In this document: piece by piece, positions 49,209-62,470 of the stretch | How the letters are laid out: every line of letters begins with the position of its first letter | How positions within the stretch are numbered: position 1 is the stretch's first letter | NCBI RefSeq assembly: GCF_007679035.1 | Contig: NZ_VEFR01000001.1 | Location: 310,001-374,000 of the forward strand | DNA from: Agrococcus jejuensis | Lineage (GTDB): Bacteria; Actinomycetota; Actinomycetes; Actinomycetales; Microbacteriaceae | Reading direction: 5' to 3' | DNA: 64,000 nt | The notes under the pieces: generated by a model | Told to the model about the DNA's origin: nothing | Database searches by the model: none | What the model saw: the letters and a program-made list of their open reading frames with translations, nothing else | Position numbers and translations under genes: made by a program

Positions 49209-49772
49209 ATGGCGACGACGAACGACATCAAGAACGGCGCGGTGCTCAGCATCGACGGGCAGCTGTGGAGCGTGATCGAGTTCCAGCACGTGAAGCCCGG
49301 CAAGGGCGGTGCGTTCGTGCGCACCAAGCTCCGCAACGTGCGCAGCCTCAAGGTCGTCGACAAGACGTTCAACGCCGGCACGAAGATGGACTTCGCGACG
49401 GTCGACCGCCGCGACTACCAGTTCCTCTACAACGACGGCACCGACTACGTGTTCATGGACAACGACACGTACGAGCAGTTCCAGGTGAGCCCCGAGATCG
49501 TCGGCGACGCCGCCAAGTTCCTGCTCGACGGCGCCACGGCGCAGATCACGATGCACGAGTCCGAGGCGCTCCAGGTCGAGCTGCCCGGTTCGGTCGTGCT
49601 CGAGATCACGTACACGGAGCCCGGCCTGCAGGGCGACCGCTCGAGCGCGGGCACGAAGCCCGCGACGGTCGAGACCGGCGCCGAGATCCAGGTGCCGCTC
49701 TTCGTCGAGCAGGGCACGCGCGTGAAGATCAACACCGCCGACGGCTCGTACCTCGGTCGCGTCACCGACTGA
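49209..49772 (+). CDS. efp: Elongation factor P
   Basis: 187 residues with three OB-like domains. It relieves ribosome stalling at polyproline. The tip loop [10 protein letters not shown] places K32 where other bacteria carry a modification; many actinobacteria use it unmodified with prolines around it. GAGGGA precedes the ATG. nusB begins two bases after the stop. Confidence 0.97.
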   Translation: MATTNDIKNGAVLSIDGQLWSVIEFQHVKPGKGGAFVRTKLRNVRSLKVVDKTFNAGTKMDFATVDRRDYQFLYNDGTDYVFMDNDTYEQFQVSPEIVGDAAKFLLDGATAQITMHESEALQVELPGSVVLEITYTEPGLQGDRSSAGTKPATVETGAEIQVPLFVEQGTRVKINTADGSYLGRVTD

Positions 49773-49773
49773 C

Positions 49774-50196
49774 GTGGCGCAGCAGGTCTACCCCTCCCGT
49801 CGCAAGGCTCGCAAGCACGCGGTCGAGGTCGGCTACAGCGCGATCGTGCGCGACGCCGACGCCCTCGAGCTGCTGCGCGTCACGGCCCTCGACCAGGGCT
49901 GGGCGAAGCACCCGTGGTTCGCGTACTGCGAGGAGCTCGTGACGGGCGTCCAGCACCACGCCGACGAGCTCGACGAGCTCGTCGAGCAGTCGAGCGAGCA
50001 CTGGTCGCTCGACCGCATGGCACGCATCGACCTCGCGATCCTGCGCGTCGGCGCGTGGGAGCTCGCCCACAACCCGGCGGTGCCGCAGGAGGTCGCGATC
50101 TCCGAGGCGGTGCAGCTCGCCGGCGAGCTCTCGACCGATCGCTCGGGACCGTTCGTCAACGGCGTGCTCGCGAAGGTCGCCGGCCAGGTCGGCTGA
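49774..50196 (+). CDS. nusB: Transcription antitermination protein NusB
   Basis: 140 residues, all-helical NusB fold (RRKARKHAVEVGYSA; ARIDLAILRVGAWELAH; PQEVAISEAVQLAGELS; FVNGVLAKVA). It binds the boxA RNA with S10 in rRNA antitermination. GTG 49774, right after efp, indicates an efp-nusB operon. pyrR follows after 182 bases with separate control. Confidence 0.95.
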   Translation: MAQQVYPSRRKARKHAVEVGYSAIVRDADALELLRVTALDQGWAKHPWFAYCEELVTGVQHHADELDELVEQSSEHWSLDRMARIDLAILRVGAWELAHNPAVPQEVAISEAVQLAGELSTDRSGPFVNGVLAKVAGQVG

Positions 50197-50297
50197 CCGC
50201 ACCACGAGCATCGACGCACGCGGCGTCGCGACGGATCCTCGTCGCGGCGCCGCGTTCGCGTCTGCGCGCCGAGTCGAGCCTGACCCGCGCCGTTCGA

Positions 50298-50303
50298 TAG
50301 GGT
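50298..50303 (+). promoter_or_regulatory. -10 box of the pyr operon
   Basis: TAGGGT lies about 75 bases before pyrR, in the nusB-pyrR gap. No good -35 is seen. Confidence 0.45.
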
Positions 50304-50330
50304 GGGACCACCGACATCCTTCATCAGCCG

Positions 50331-50367
50331 TCCTGCGAGGCGGCGAGTGACGCCCAGAGAGGCAGGA
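50331..50367 (+). promoter_or_regulatory. PyrR-binding hairpin in the pyr operon leader
   Basis: An outer stem TCCTGC/GCAGGA (50331-50336 with 50362-50367) and an inner stem GGCG/CGCC (50342-50345 with 50351-50354) flank the conserved loop element CCAGAGAGGC (50354-50363). That element matches the PyrR RNA site known in Bacillus and mycobacteria. The hairpin's 3' arm overlaps the ribosome site AGGAAGGGGG (50364-50373), so bound PyrR with UMP would reduce translation initiation of pyrR. Confidence 0.75.
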
Positions 50368-50378
50368 AGGGGGTCTGC

Positions 50379-50927
50379 ATGCCTGCGCGCACCGTGCTGC
50401 AGGAGGCGGACATCGCCCGCGCGCTCACGCGCATCGCCCACGAGATCCTCGAGGCCAATCGCGGCCCGGAGTCCCTCGTCATCCTCGGGATCCCGACCCG
50501 CGGCGCGCTCCTCGCCGAGCGCATCGCCGCCCGGCTCGGCGAGATCACCGGCACCGACTTCGCGGGCCGCACCGGCACGCTCGACGTGACGATGCACCGC
50601 GACGACCTCGCCCGCACCGGCACGCGGCCGACGCATCCCACGCGCATCCCCGCCTCCGGCATCGACGGCCAGACGGTCGTGCTCGTCGACGACGTGCTCT
50701 ACTCGGGTCGCACGATCCGGGCAGCGCTCGACGCGCTCACCGACCTCGGTCGCCCCGCGGCCGTGCGCCTCGCGGTGCTCGTCGACCGCGGCCACCGCCA
50801 GCTGCCCATCCGCGCCGACTACGTGGGCAAGAACCTGCCGAGCGCCGCGAGCGAGCACGTGTCGATCCTGCTCGCCGAGGTCGACGGGCAGGACGCCGTG
50901 ACGATCCAGGAGGGCAGCGCACGATGA
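50379..50927 (+). CDS. pyrR: Bifunctional pyr operon regulator / uracil phosphoribosyltransferase
   Basis: 182 residues. Type I phosphoribosyltransferase fold with PRPP motif [16 protein letters not shown] (101-116). PyrR senses UMP/UTP and binds the leader RNA; the matching hairpin lies just upstream. ATG 50379 follows AGGAAGGGGG. It overlaps pyrB by ATGA and heads the pyrimidine operon. Confidence 0.96.
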   Translation: MPARTVLQEADIARALTRIAHEILEANRGPESLVILGIPTRGALLAERIAARLGEITGTDFAGRTGTLDVTMHRDDLARTGTRPTHPTRIPASGIDGQTVVLVDDVLYSGRTIRAALDALTDLGRPAAVRLAVLVDRGHRQLPIRADYVGKNLPSAASEHVSILLAEVDGQDAVTIQEGSAR

Positions 50928-51862
50928 GGCATCTGCTGACCGCCGCGCTGACGCGCGACGAGGCGATCGAGCTGCTCGACATCGCCGAGGACATGGACCA
51001 GATCCACGAGCGCGACCAGAAGAAGCTGCCCGCGCTGCGCGGCCGCACGGTCGTGAACCTGTTCTTCGAGGACTCGACGCGCACGCGATCGTCGTTCGAG
51101 ATCGCGGGCAAGTGGCTCTCCGCAGACGTCATCAACGTCTCGGGCAAGGGCTCGAGCGTCTCGAAGGGCGAGGACCTGCGCGACACGGTCACGACCATCT
51201 CGGCCATGGGCGTCGACGGCATCGTCATGCGCCACGGCGCGTCGGGCGCGCCGAACGTCGTCGCGTCGTGGATCCCGCAGATCGTCGTCAACGCCGGCGA
51301 CGGCACCCACGAGCACCCGACGCAGGCGCTGCTGGACGCGTTCGCCCTGCGCCGCCGCATCCACGGCGACGCGTCGCGCGGCAAGGGCCTCGACGGCGTT
51401 CGCGTCGCGATCGCCGGCGACGTGCTGCACAGCCGCGTCGCACGCTCGAACGCGCTGCTGCTGCCCGCGCTCGGCGCCGAGGTCACGATCGTCGGCCCGC
51501 CGTCGATGCTGCCGCCCGGCATCGGCACGTGGCAGGCCGCCCACACGACGGACTTCGACGAGGTCGTGGACAGCCGACCGGACGCGCTCATGATGCTGCG
51601 CGTGCAGCTCGAGCGGCAGACGGGCACGTTCGTGCCGAGCGCCGGCGAGTACATCGGCGGCTGGTCGCTCACGCCCGAGCGCTTCGCGCGCCTCGGCGGC
51701 GAGACGCTCGTCATGCACCCCGGCCCGATGAACCGCGGCCTCGAGATCTCGTCGGTCGCCGCCGACGCCGCCGCCTCGCTCGTGCTCGAGCAGGTGCGCG
51801 CAGGCGTCTCGGTGCGCATGGCCGTGCTCTACCGACTCCTGGCAGGAAGGACCGACTCGTGA
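50924..51862 (+). CDS. pyrB: Aspartate carbamoyltransferase catalytic subunit
   Basis: 312 residues. Carbamoyl phosphate-binding STRTR (51-55) and the HPTQ motif ([13 protein letters not shown]) are present. It condenses carbamoyl phosphate with aspartate. No pyrI regulatory chain is present, as usual for actinobacteria. It overlaps pyrR (ATGA) and pyrC (GTGA). Confidence 0.96.
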   Translation: MRHLLTAALTRDEAIELLDIAEDMDQIHERDQKKLPALRGRTVVNLFFEDSTRTRSSFEIAGKWLSADVINVSGKGSSVSKGEDLRDTVTTISAMGVDGIVMRHGASGAPNVVASWIPQIVVNAGDGTHEHPTQALLDAFALRRRIHGDASRGKGLDGVRVAIAGDVLHSRVARSNALLLPALGAEVTIVGPPSMLPPGIGTWQAAHTTDFDEVVDSRPDALMMLRVQLERQTGTFVPSAGEYIGGWSLTPERFARLGGETLVMHPGPMNRGLEISSVAADAAASLVLEQVRAGVSVRMAVLYRLLAGRTDS

Positions 51863-53145
51863 CGACCCTCGTCGTGCGCGGCGCGCGCATCCTCGGCGGC
51901 GACGCCGCAGACCTCACGATCGTCGACGGCATCATCGTGGGCGTCGGCTCGGCATCTCCGGCCGCCGACGCCACGGTGATCGACGCCGACGGCCTGCTCG
52001 CCCTGCCCGGCCTCGTCGACCTGCACACGCATCTGCGCGAGCCGGGCTTCGAGCAGTCCGAGACGGTCGCGACCGGCGTGCGCGCCGCAGCGGCCGGCGG
52101 CTACGCCGCCGTCTTCGCCATGGCGAACACGCGCCCCGTCGCCGACACGGTCGCCGTCGTCGAGCAGGTCGCCGAGCTCGGACGCCGCGCCGGCCTCGCG
52201 CACGTGCAGCCCATCGGTGCCGTCACCGTCGGCCTCGCGGGGGAGCGGCTCGCCGACCTCGGCATGATGGCCCGCTCGGCTGCCAACGTCCGCGTCTTCT
52301 CGGACGACGGCCACTGCGTGCACGACGCGCAGCTCATGCGTCGCGCGCTCGAGTACGTCGCACCGTTCGACGGCGTCATCGCGCAGCACGCGCAGGAGCC
52401 GACGCTCACGGTCGGCGCGCAGATGCACGAGTCGCCGCTCGCGGGCGAGCTCGGCCTCGGCGGCTGGCCGTCGGTGGCGGAGTCGTCGATCGTCGCCCGC
52501 GACGTGCTGCTCGCCGAGGCGACCGGCGCGCGCCTCCACGTGTGCCACGTCTCGACCGCCGAGACCGTCGACGTGCTGCGCTGGGCGAAGGCCCGCGGCA
52601 TCCGCGTCACGGCCGAGGTCACGCCCCATCACCTGATCCTCACCGAGGAGGAGGTGCGCGGCTACGACGCGCGCTTCAAGGTCAACCCGCCGCTGCGTGC
52701 CGCCGGCGACGTCGATGCGCTGCGCGCCGCCCTCGCCGACGGCACGATCGACGTCGTCGCCACCGACCACGCCCCGCACCCCGTCGAGGCGAAGCAGGCC
52801 GCGTGGGCGGATGCGGCCATGGGCATGGTCGGGCTCGAGACGGCCCTCGCGGTCGTGCAGGAGTCGATGGTCGAGACGGGTCTGCTCGACTGGGCGGGCG
52901 TCGCTCGCGTCATGGCCTCCACGCCCGCGCGGATCGGACGCCTCGACGGCTTCGGCGGCGCCCTGGAGGTCGGCGCAGCCGCGCACGTCGCGCTCGTCGA
53001 CCCCGCCGGCCGCACCCCGATCGGCACAGAGCACCTGCACGGCCGCTCGACGAACTCGCCGTTCCTCGGCCGCTCGCTGCCCGGTCGCGTCGTGCACACG
53101 ATCTACCAGGGCCGCCAGACGGTGTCGGATGGAGTGGTCGCATGA
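51859..53145 (+). CDS. pyrC: Dihydroorotase
   Basis: 428 residues of the class I amidohydrolase type. Metal-binding HTHLREP (H57 and H59), later histidines in HLHVCHVS-like (RLHVCHVST) and VTPHHL, and ATDHAPH are present. It cyclises carbamoyl aspartate. GTG 51859 overlaps pyrB. The last 37 bases of the gene are part of a 46-bp duplication whose second copy lies after the stop codon. Confidence 0.96.
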   Translation: MTTLVVRGARILGGDAADLTIVDGIIVGVGSASPAADATVIDADGLLALPGLVDLHTHLREPGFEQSETVATGVRAAAAGGYAAVFAMANTRPVADTVAVVEQVAELGRRAGLAHVQPIGAVTVGLAGERLADLGMMARSAANVRVFSDDGHCVHDAQLMRRALEYVAPFDGVIAQHAQEPTLTVGAQMHESPLAGELGLGGWPSVAESSIVARDVLLAEATGARLHVCHVSTAETVDVLRWAKARGIRVTAEVTPHHLILTEEEVRGYDARFKVNPPLRAAGDVDALRAALADGTIDVVATDHAPHPVEAKQAAWADAAMGMVGLETALAVVQESMVETGLLDWAGVARVMASTPARIGRLDGFGGALEVGAAAHVALVDPAGRTPIGTEHLHGRSTNSPFLGRSLPGRVVHTIYQGRQTVSDGVVA

Positions 53146-53210
53146 GCTACGAGATGCGCTCGTCGGGCCGCCAGACGGTGTTGGATGGAGTAGTCGCATG
53201 AGCTACGAGA
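53109..53210 (+). repeat. Imperfect direct duplication at the pyrC junction (2 x 46 bp, period 56)
   Basis: Copy 1 is 53109-53154 and copy 2 is 53165-53210. They match at 44 of 46 positions and are separated by 10 bases (TGCGCTCGTC). Each copy contains the last codons of pyrC plus the first codons of the downstream membrane gene (ATGAGCTACGAGA). The differences are C/T at 53126/53182 and G/A at 53136/53192. Confidence 0.95.
53142..53201 (+). CDS. Chimeric 19-codon minigene created by the duplication
   Basis: ATG 53142 to TGA 53201 encodes 19 residues. The first four codons (Met-Ser-Tyr-Glu) come from the start of the membrane gene, and the end ([10 protein letters not shown]) comes from the pyrC tail. 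It overlaps the pyrC stop (ATGA 53142-53145) and the membrane-gene start (ATGA 53198-53201). It may thus pass ribosomes from pyrC to the next gene. A functional product is not claimed; it may be only a relay. Confidence 0.45.
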   Translation: MSYEMRSSGRQTVLDGVVA

Positions 53211-53692
53211 CCTTCATCCTGCTGAGCGCGGTGCTCGTCGCCGTGCTCCTCGCCGCAGGCGTCCTCGGCTGGCTGTCGCGTCGCCGTCGGCACCGCGACC
53301 TCGTCGCCCCGCAGGCGCCCGACGGCTTCCAGGCCGTGCTCGACGCGCCCATCCTCTACGTCGCCACGACGACGGCGGGCGACCCGTACGACCGCGTCGC
53401 CGTGCACGGCCTCGGCTTCCGCGCCCGCGGGCGCATCGCCGTCGGCCCCTCGGGCGTCGTCCTCGACCTGCCGGGCATCGCCGTGCTCGTGCCCGTCGCC
53501 GACCTCGTGGGCGTCGAGCGCGCCACGTGGACGATCGACCGCGTGGTCGAGCCCGGCGGCCTCATCCGCATCGCGTGGCGCCTCGGCGCGCGCGAGCTCG
53601 ACACCTACCTTCGCGTCACGGAGCGCGACGAGCCCGTGCTCGCCGCCATCCGCGACATCCAGCCGCATCCGACCGCAGGAGCTGCAGCATGA
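53198..53692 (+). CDS. Membrane protein of the pyr operon (Rv1382-like position)
   Basis: 164 residues. One N-terminal helix (about 6-26) followed by basic residues (SRRRRHRD). A beta-rich domain follows that resembles PH-like membrane proteins. It occupies the conserved place between pyrC and carA also seen in mycobacteria. Function unknown; a link to pyrimidine synthesis is only positional. ATG 53198 is in the second duplication copy, and the gene overlaps carA (ATGA). Confidence 0.8.
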   Translation: MSYETFILLSAVLVAVLLAAGVLGWLSRRRRHRDLVAPQAPDGFQAVLDAPILYVATTTAGDPYDRVAVHGLGFRARGRIAVGPSGVVLDLPGIAVLVPVADLVGVERATWTIDRVVEPGGLIRIAWRLGARELDTYLRVTERDEPVLAAIRDIQPHPTAGAAA

Positions 53693-54812
53693 CCATCGCC
53701 CACCTCGTGCTGGAGGACGGCACCATCTACCGCGGCCGCGCCTACGGCGCCACCGGCCGCACCCTCGGCGAGGCCGTCTTCGCCACCGGCATGACCGGCT
53801 ACCAGGAGACCATCACCGACCCGTCGTACGCGGGCCAGATCGTGGTGCAGACCGCACCGCAGATCGGCAACACCGGCGTCAACGACGAGGACCCCGAGTC
53901 GCGTCGCATCTGGGTCGCCGGCTACGCCGTGCGCCAGGCGAGCCGCATCGTGTCGAGCTGGCGCGCGACCGAGTCGCTCGAGACGCGCCTCGAGCGCGAC
54001 GGCATCGTCGGCATCCAGGAGATCGACACGCGTGCGCTCACGCGCCGTCTGCGGGATGCGGGCAGCATGCGCGCCGGCATCTTCTCGGGCGACGCCGTGG
54101 GCACCGAGGCCGACATGCTCGAGCAGGTGCTGCAGAGCCCGCAGATGGCCGGTCAGCGCCTCGCCGACGTCGTCTCGACGCCCGAGGCCTACCAGCTGCC
54201 GGCCACCGCCGTGCGCATCGGCCACCTCGCCGTGCTCGACCTCGGCGTCAAGGCATCCACGCTGCGCTACCTGCAGGGTCAGGGCTTCGACCTCACGGTG
54301 CTGCCGCACTCGGTGACGGCCCAGGAGGTCTTCGCCCTCGGCGTCGACGCCGCCTTCTACTCGAACGGCCCCGGCGACCCCGCCGCGTCCGACCAGTACG
54401 TCGAGCTGCTGCGCGAGCTGCTGCATGCGCGCCTGCCGTTCTTCGGCATCTGCTTCGGCAACCAGCTGCTGGGCCGGGCGCTCGGCTTCGGCACGTACAA
54501 GCTGCCGTTCGGCCACCGCGGCATCAACCAGCCCGTGCTCGACGTCGCCACCGGCACGGTCGAGATCACGAGCCAGAACCACGGCTTCGCCGTCGACGCG
54601 CCCATCGGCGAGATCGTCGAGAGCCCCGCCGGGTTCGGCCGCGTGCAGGTGAGCCACTACTCGCTCAACGACCAGGTCGTCGAGGGCCTTCGCGCGCTCG
54701 ACCTGCCCGCGTTCAGCGTGCAGTACCACCCCGAGGCCGCCGCAGGCCCCCACGACTCCATGTACCTCTTCGATCGCTTCGCGCAGCTCGTGCGCGAGCG
54801 GAAGGACGCCTG

Positions 54813-54813
<1 letters not shown>
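53689..54813 (+). CDS. carA: Carbamoyl phosphate synthase small subunit
   Basis: 374 residues. N-terminal interaction domain and C-terminal class I glutamine amidotransferase. The nucleophile is C255 in GICFGNQ, and the catalytic His/Glu lie in [18 protein letters not shown] instead of GICLGHQ is the common actinobacterial form. It supplies ammonia to CarB. The start overlaps the membrane gene; the stop overlaps carB. Confidence 0.96.
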
Positions 54814-58084
<3,271 letters not shown>

Positions 58085-58088
<4 letters not shown>

Positions 58089-58897
58089 CGTTCGGCACCC
58101 GCCTCGCCGCGGCGGTCGCCGACCGCGGCCCCGTGTGCGTCGGCATCGACCCGCACGCGCACCTGCTGGATGCGTGGGGCCTGCCCGACACCGCGGCGGG
58201 TGCCGAGGCGTTCGGCCTCGAGGTCGTCGAGGCGGCCGTCGGTCGCGTCGCGGTCGTGAAGCCGCAGGTGGCGTTCTACGAGCGACACGGCTCCGCCGGC
58301 ATCGCGGCGCTCGAGCACGTCATCCGCGTCGCGCGCGAGGAGGGCCTGCTCGTCGTCGCCGACGCGAAGCGCGGCGACCTCGGCACGACGATGGACGCCT
58401 ACGCGCAGGCGTGGCTCACGCCCGGCGCACCGCTCGAGGTCGACGCAATCACGGCCTCGCCGTACCTCGGCCTCGGCTCGCTCGAGCCCGCGCTGTCGCT
58501 CGCCGAGGCGCACGCGAAGGGCGTCTTCGTGCTGTGCGCGACGTCGAACCCCGAGGGCGCCGGCCTGCAGTCGCGGGCCGACGCGGCGGGGGAGTCGGTC
58601 GCGGCATCCATCGCACGCGGCGTCGACGCCTGGAACGTCGACCACGCGCCCGACGGCGCGGGCTCCATCGGCCTCGTCGTCGGCGCGACCGTCGCCGCCG
58701 CCGACTTCGGCGTCACCCTCACGTCGGCCACGCCGATCCTCGCGCCCGGCTTCGGCCACCAGGGCGCGCGGCTCGCCGACCTGTCCTCGCTGTACCCGGC
58801 AGGCACGCTCGTGCTCGCCAACGTCTCGCGCAGCGTGACGGGCTCGCGCGACGGCGTCGCCGCCGCGATCGACGCGGCGACGGCGGAGGCACGATGA
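58085..58897 (+). CDS. pyrF: Orotidine 5'-phosphate decarboxylase (type 2)
   Basis: 270 residues. [10 protein letters not shown] with catalytic K95 marks the type 2 enzymes found in actinobacteria; QVAFYERHG and APGFGHQG are also typical. It makes UMP. It closes the biosynthetic run, with ATGA overlaps to carB and to the next gene. pyrD and pyrE are not in the window. Confidence 0.95.
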
Positions 58898-59751
58898 CGC
58901 TCGATCCCGCGCTCGGCGCCGAGGCCGCGCTGCGGGCGCGGCGCGCCCGCGCCGAGGTCAAGCGCGCCGTGCACGCGCGCGAGCGCTCGGCGCTGCAGGT
59001 CGCCGAGCACGCGTGGGACCACCCCGACTCCGTCGAGGCGGGCCTGCGCGTCACGGAGCTCGTCGACGCCATCCCCGGCATCGGCAAGCACCGCATGGAG
59101 CGCGTGCTCGAGCGGCTCGAGATCTCGCCCCGCAAGCGCGTCGGCGGCCTCGGCTCGCGCCAGCGCACGCGCCTGCGCGAGTGGCTCGACGTCGATCCGG
59201 CCCCCGCACGCCTCATCGTGCTCGCCGGCCCGACCGCCGTCGGCAAGGGCACCGTCGCGCAGCACGTGCGCGACCACTACCCGTGGATCCGCCACTCGGT
59301 GTCGTGGACGACGAGGGCGCCGCGCCCGGGCGAGATCGACGGCGTGCACTACACGTTCGTCTCCGACGCCGAGTTCGACGAGGGCCTGTCGGAGGACGCG
59401 TTCCTCGAGTGGGCCAAGGTGCACAACTCGCACCGCTACGGCACGCCGCGCGCGCAGGTGCAGTCGGTGCTCGACACCGGCGACTCCGTGCTGCTCGAGA
59501 TCGACCTGCAGGGCGCGCGCCAGATCCGCGATCGCATGCCGGAGGCGCTGCTCGTGTTCCTCGCGCCGCCGTCGTGGGACGAGCTCGTGCGCAGGCTCGT
59601 CGGCCGCGGCACGGAGGACGAGGCGGAGCGCTCCCGTCGTCTCGCGACCGCCGAGGTCGAGCTCGCGAGCCAGGACGAGTTCGACGCCGTCGTCATCAAT
59701 CGCGACGTGGCCGAGGCCGCTGCCGAGGTCGTGGCCCTCATCGGGCGCTAG
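58894..59751 (+). CDS. gmk: Fused actinobacterial integration host factor-guanylate kinase
   Basis: 285 residues in two parts. Residues 1-100 match the mycobacterial integration host factor (mIHF): RRARAEVKRAVHARE, then a helix-hairpin-helix-like DAIPGIGKHRMERVLERL at 58-75, then PRKRVGGLG. Residues 107-285 are guanylate kinase with P-loop GPTAVGKGT (112-120), SWTTRAPRPGEIDGVHY and the GMP-binding and lid regions. Mycobacteria have these as separate adjacent genes (mihF, gmk). No internal ribosome site or start is evident, so one fused protein is likely. It overlaps pyrF (ATGA). The kinase makes GDP; the N-terminus should bind DNA. Confidence 0.93.
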   Translation: MTLDPALGAEAALRARRARAEVKRAVHARERSALQVAEHAWDHPDSVEAGLRVTELVDAIPGIGKHRMERVLERLEISPRKRVGGLGSRQRTRLREWLDVDPAPARLIVLAGPTAVGKGTVAQHVRDHYPWIRHSVSWTTRAPRPGEIDGVHYTFVSDAEFDEGLSEDAFLEWAKVHNSHRYGTPRAQVQSVLDTGDSVLLEIDLQGARQIRDRMPEALLVFLAPPSWDELVRRLVGRGTEDEAERSRRLATAEVELASQDEFDAVVINRDVAEAAAEVVALIGR

Positions 59752-59754
59752 ACT
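59749..59754 (+). promoter_or_regulatory. -10 box of rpoZ
   Basis: TAGACT overlaps the gmk stop codon and lies about 75 bases before rpoZ. Confidence 0.45.
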
Positions 59755-59829
59755 GTTCCACTGCGCCGGTCTCACGCTGGCCGCCTCTCGCGAGGCTCGA
59801 GCGCAACCGCTTCGTCCTGAGGAGGACCC

Positions 59830-60087
59830 ATGGCCGACAAGGGCATCATCAACCCGCCGATCGACGACCTGCTCGCGAAGGTGGACTCGAAGTACCAGCT
59901 CGTGATCTTCGCGTCGAAGCGCGCGCGTCAGATCAACGACTACTACACGGATCTGCACGAGGGCAGCATGTTCGACAACGTCGGACCCCTCGTCGACGCG
60001 ACGCTCGAGGACAAGCCGATCTCGGTGGCGCTCCGCGAGATCCAGGAGGACAAGCTCCTCCTCAAGCCCGCGCAGCCCTCCGCGTAG
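59830..60087 (+). CDS. rpoZ: RNA polymerase omega subunit
   Basis: 85 residues. The omega core ([31 protein letters not shown]) helps assemble beta-prime into RNA polymerase. GAGGAGG precedes the ATG. The order gmk-rpoZ-coaBC-metK-priA is conserved. The TAG stop overlaps the coaBC GTG by one base. Confidence 0.96.
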   Translation: MADKGIINPPIDDLLAKVDSKYQLVIFASKRARQINDYYTDLHEGSMFDNVGPLVDATLEDKPISVALREIQEDKLLLKPAQPSA

Positions 60088-61283
60088 TGCGCGTCGTCGT
60101 CGGCGTCGCCGGCGGGATCGCGGCCTACAAGGCCGCGCACGCGATCCGGCGACTCGTCAAGGATGGGCACGACGTGCACGTCGTGCCCACCGCGTCGGCC
60201 GTGCGCTTCGTCGGCATCCCGACGTTCGAGGCGCTCAGCCGCAACCCGGTGACGACCGACCTCTTCGACGACGTCGCCGAGGTGCGCCACGTGGCGCTCG
60301 GCCAGTCGGCCGACCTGATCGTCGTGCTGCCCGCGACGGCGTCGACGCTCGCGCGCATCGCGCATGGCATCTCCGACGACCTGCTCGGCACGACGATCCT
60401 CGCCTCCGAGGCACCGCTCGTCGTCGCCCCCGCGATGCACACCGAGATGTGGCGCAACGCGGCCACGCAGGCGAACGTCGCCCTGCTGCGCGAGCGCGGC
60501 GTGACGATCGTCGGCCCCGCCGACGGGCAGCTCACCGGCACCGACTCCGGGCCCGGCCGCATGGTCGAGCCCGACGACGTCGTCGAGGCGGCGTACGCCG
60601 TGCTGGCGCCGACCCGCGACCTCGACGGCATGCGCATCGCGATCAGCGCCGGCGGCACGCGCGAGCCCATCGACCCCGTGCGCTTCCTCGGCAACCGCTC
60701 GTCGGGTGCGCACGGCGTCGCCCTCGCGACGCGCGCGGCGGCACGCGGCGCCGACGTCACGCTCGTCGGCGCGAACCTGCAGGTCGCGGCTCCTGCAGGC
60801 GTGCGGCTCGTCGAGGTGTCGACGACCGCCGAGCTGCGCGACGCCATGCTGCTCGCGAGCCGCGACGCGCACGCGACGATCATGGCCGCCGCCGTCGCCG
60901 ACTACCGCGTCGCCGACGTGAGCGACGCGAAGCGCAAGAAGGATGCGTGGGGCGCCAATCCGACGCTCCAGCTCGTCGAGAACCCCGACATCCTCGCGGA
61001 GCTGTCGATGCGCGCGCCCCGCGGCGTCGTCGTCGGCTTCGCGGCCGAGACCGAGCCCGACGCCGACGCCCGCCGCGCCATCGCCCAGGCGAAGCTCGCG
61101 CGCAAGGGCTGCGACCTGCTGGTGCTGAACCAGGTGGGCATGCAGCTCGGCTTCGGCGACGTCGACACCGCCGTCGAGATCCTCGCGCCCTCCGGCGTCG
61201 TCGCGACCGCCGCCGGCGCCAAGATGTCGGTGGCCGACGCCATCCTCGACTCCGTCCGATCCACCCTGCAGGAGCATGCATGA
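60087..61283 (+). CDS. coaBC: Bifunctional phosphopantothenoylcysteine decarboxylase / phosphopantothenate-cysteine ligase
   Basis: 398 residues. N-terminal flavoprotein decarboxylase ([17 protein letters not shown]) and C-terminal ligase ([33 protein letters not shown]). Two steps of CoA synthesis in one protein, with FMN and a nucleotide triphosphate. PAMHTEMW has His where Asn is frequent. GTG 60087 overlaps rpoZ; the stop overlaps metK (ATGA). Confidence 0.96.
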   Translation: MRVVVGVAGGIAAYKAAHAIRRLVKDGHDVHVVPTASAVRFVGIPTFEALSRNPVTTDLFDDVAEVRHVALGQSADLIVVLPATASTLARIAHGISDDLLGTTILASEAPLVVAPAMHTEMWRNAATQANVALLRERGVTIVGPADGQLTGTDSGPGRMVEPDDVVEAAYAVLAPTRDLDGMRIAISAGGTREPIDPVRFLGNRSSGAHGVALATRAAARGADVTLVGANLQVAAPAGVRLVEVSTTAELRDAMLLASRDAHATIMAAAVADYRVADVSDAKRKKDAWGANPTLQLVENPDILAELSMRAPRGVVVGFAAETEPDADARRAIAQAKLARKGCDLLVLNQVGMQLGFGDVDTAVEILAPSGVVATAAGAKMSVADAILDSVRSTLQEHA

Positions 61284-62470
61284 CCTCCCGGCTGTTCACG
61301 TCCGAGTCCGTCACCGAGGGCCACCCCGACAAGATCTGCGACCAGATCTCGGACCGCATCCTCGACGCGATGCTCGCGCAGGACGTGCAGTCGCGCGTCG
61401 CGGTCGAGACGCTCGTCACGACGGGCCTCGTGCACGTCGCCGGCGAGGTGCGCACCGAGGGCTACGTCGAGATCCCGAAGCTCGTGCGCGACACGATCGT
61501 CGCGATCGGCTACGACTCGTCGCAGGTCTCGTTCGACGGCAACTCGTGCGGCGTGACGGTGTCGATCGGCGAGCAGTCGCTCGAGATCGCGACCGGCGTC
61601 GACACGGGCCTCGAGGCGCGCGGCGGCGAGACGGATGCGCTGTCGCAGCTCGGCGCCGGCGACCAGGGCATCATGTTCGGCTACGCGACCGACGAGACGC
61701 CCACGCTCATGCCCGCGACGGCGTGGGCGGCGCACCGCCTCGCGGAGCGCCTCACGGCCGTGCGCCGCGACGGCACGATCCCGTACCTCCGACCCGACGG
61801 CAAGACGCAGGTGACGATCGAGTACGTCGACCACGAGCCCGTGCGCGTCGACGCCGTCGTCGTGTCGACGCAGCATGCCGAGGACGTCGACCAGGCGCAG
61901 CTGCGCGCCGACGTCGAGCAGCACGTCATCGCACCCGTGCTCGCGCAGCTCGGCCTGCCGCACGACGACATGACGACGTTCGTGAACCCCTCGGGATCGT
62001 TCGTCGTCGGTGGCCCCAAGGGCGACGCGGGCCTCACGGGCCGCAAGATCATCGTCGACACGTACGGCGGCGCCGCACGGCACGGCGGCGGCGCGTTCAG
62101 CGGCAAGGACCCCTCGAAGGTCGACCGCTCGGCGGCGTACGCGCTGCGCTGGGTCGCGAAGCACGTCGTCGCAGCCGGCCTCGCGCGTCGGTGCGAGGTG
62201 CAGGTCGCGTACGCGATCGGCCGCGCGACGCCCGTGGGCCTCTACGTCGACACGTTCGACACCGGCACCGTCGACGACGGCACGCTCACCGCGGCCATCC
62301 GCGCCACGTTCGACCTGCGGCCCGAGGCGATCATCCGCGACCTCGACCTGCGGCGTCCGATCTACGCGCAGACCGCCGCCTACGGGCACTTCGGTCGCGA
62401 GCTGCCCGACTTCACCTGGGAGCAGACGCCCCGCGTCGACGCGCTGCGCAAGGCCGCCGGCGTGGCATGA
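61280..62470 (+). CDS. metK: S-adenosylmethionine synthetase
   Basis: 396 residues. [22 protein letters not shown] at the N-terminus, [12 protein letters not shown] and [16 protein letters not shown] are the family signatures for ATP, methionine and metal binding. It makes S-adenosylmethionine. CAGGAG is upstream of ATG 61280. It overlaps coaBC and priA by ATGA. Confidence 0.97.
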   Translation: MTSRLFTSESVTEGHPDKICDQISDRILDAMLAQDVQSRVAVETLVTTGLVHVAGEVRTEGYVEIPKLVRDTIVAIGYDSSQVSFDGNSCGVTVSIGEQSLEIATGVDTGLEARGGETDALSQLGAGDQGIMFGYATDETPTLMPATAWAAHRLAERLTAVRRDGTIPYLRPDGKTQVTIEYVDHEPVRVDAVVVSTQHAEDVDQAQLRADVEQHVIAPVLAQLGLPHDDMTTFVNPSGSFVVGGPKGDAGLTGRKIIVDTYGGAARHGGGAFSGKDPSKVDRSAAYALRWVAKHVVAAGLARRCEVQVAYAIGRATPVGLYVDTFDTGTVDDGTLTAAIRATFDLRPEAIIRDLDLRRPIYAQTAAYGHFGRELPDFTWEQTPRVDALRKAAGVA

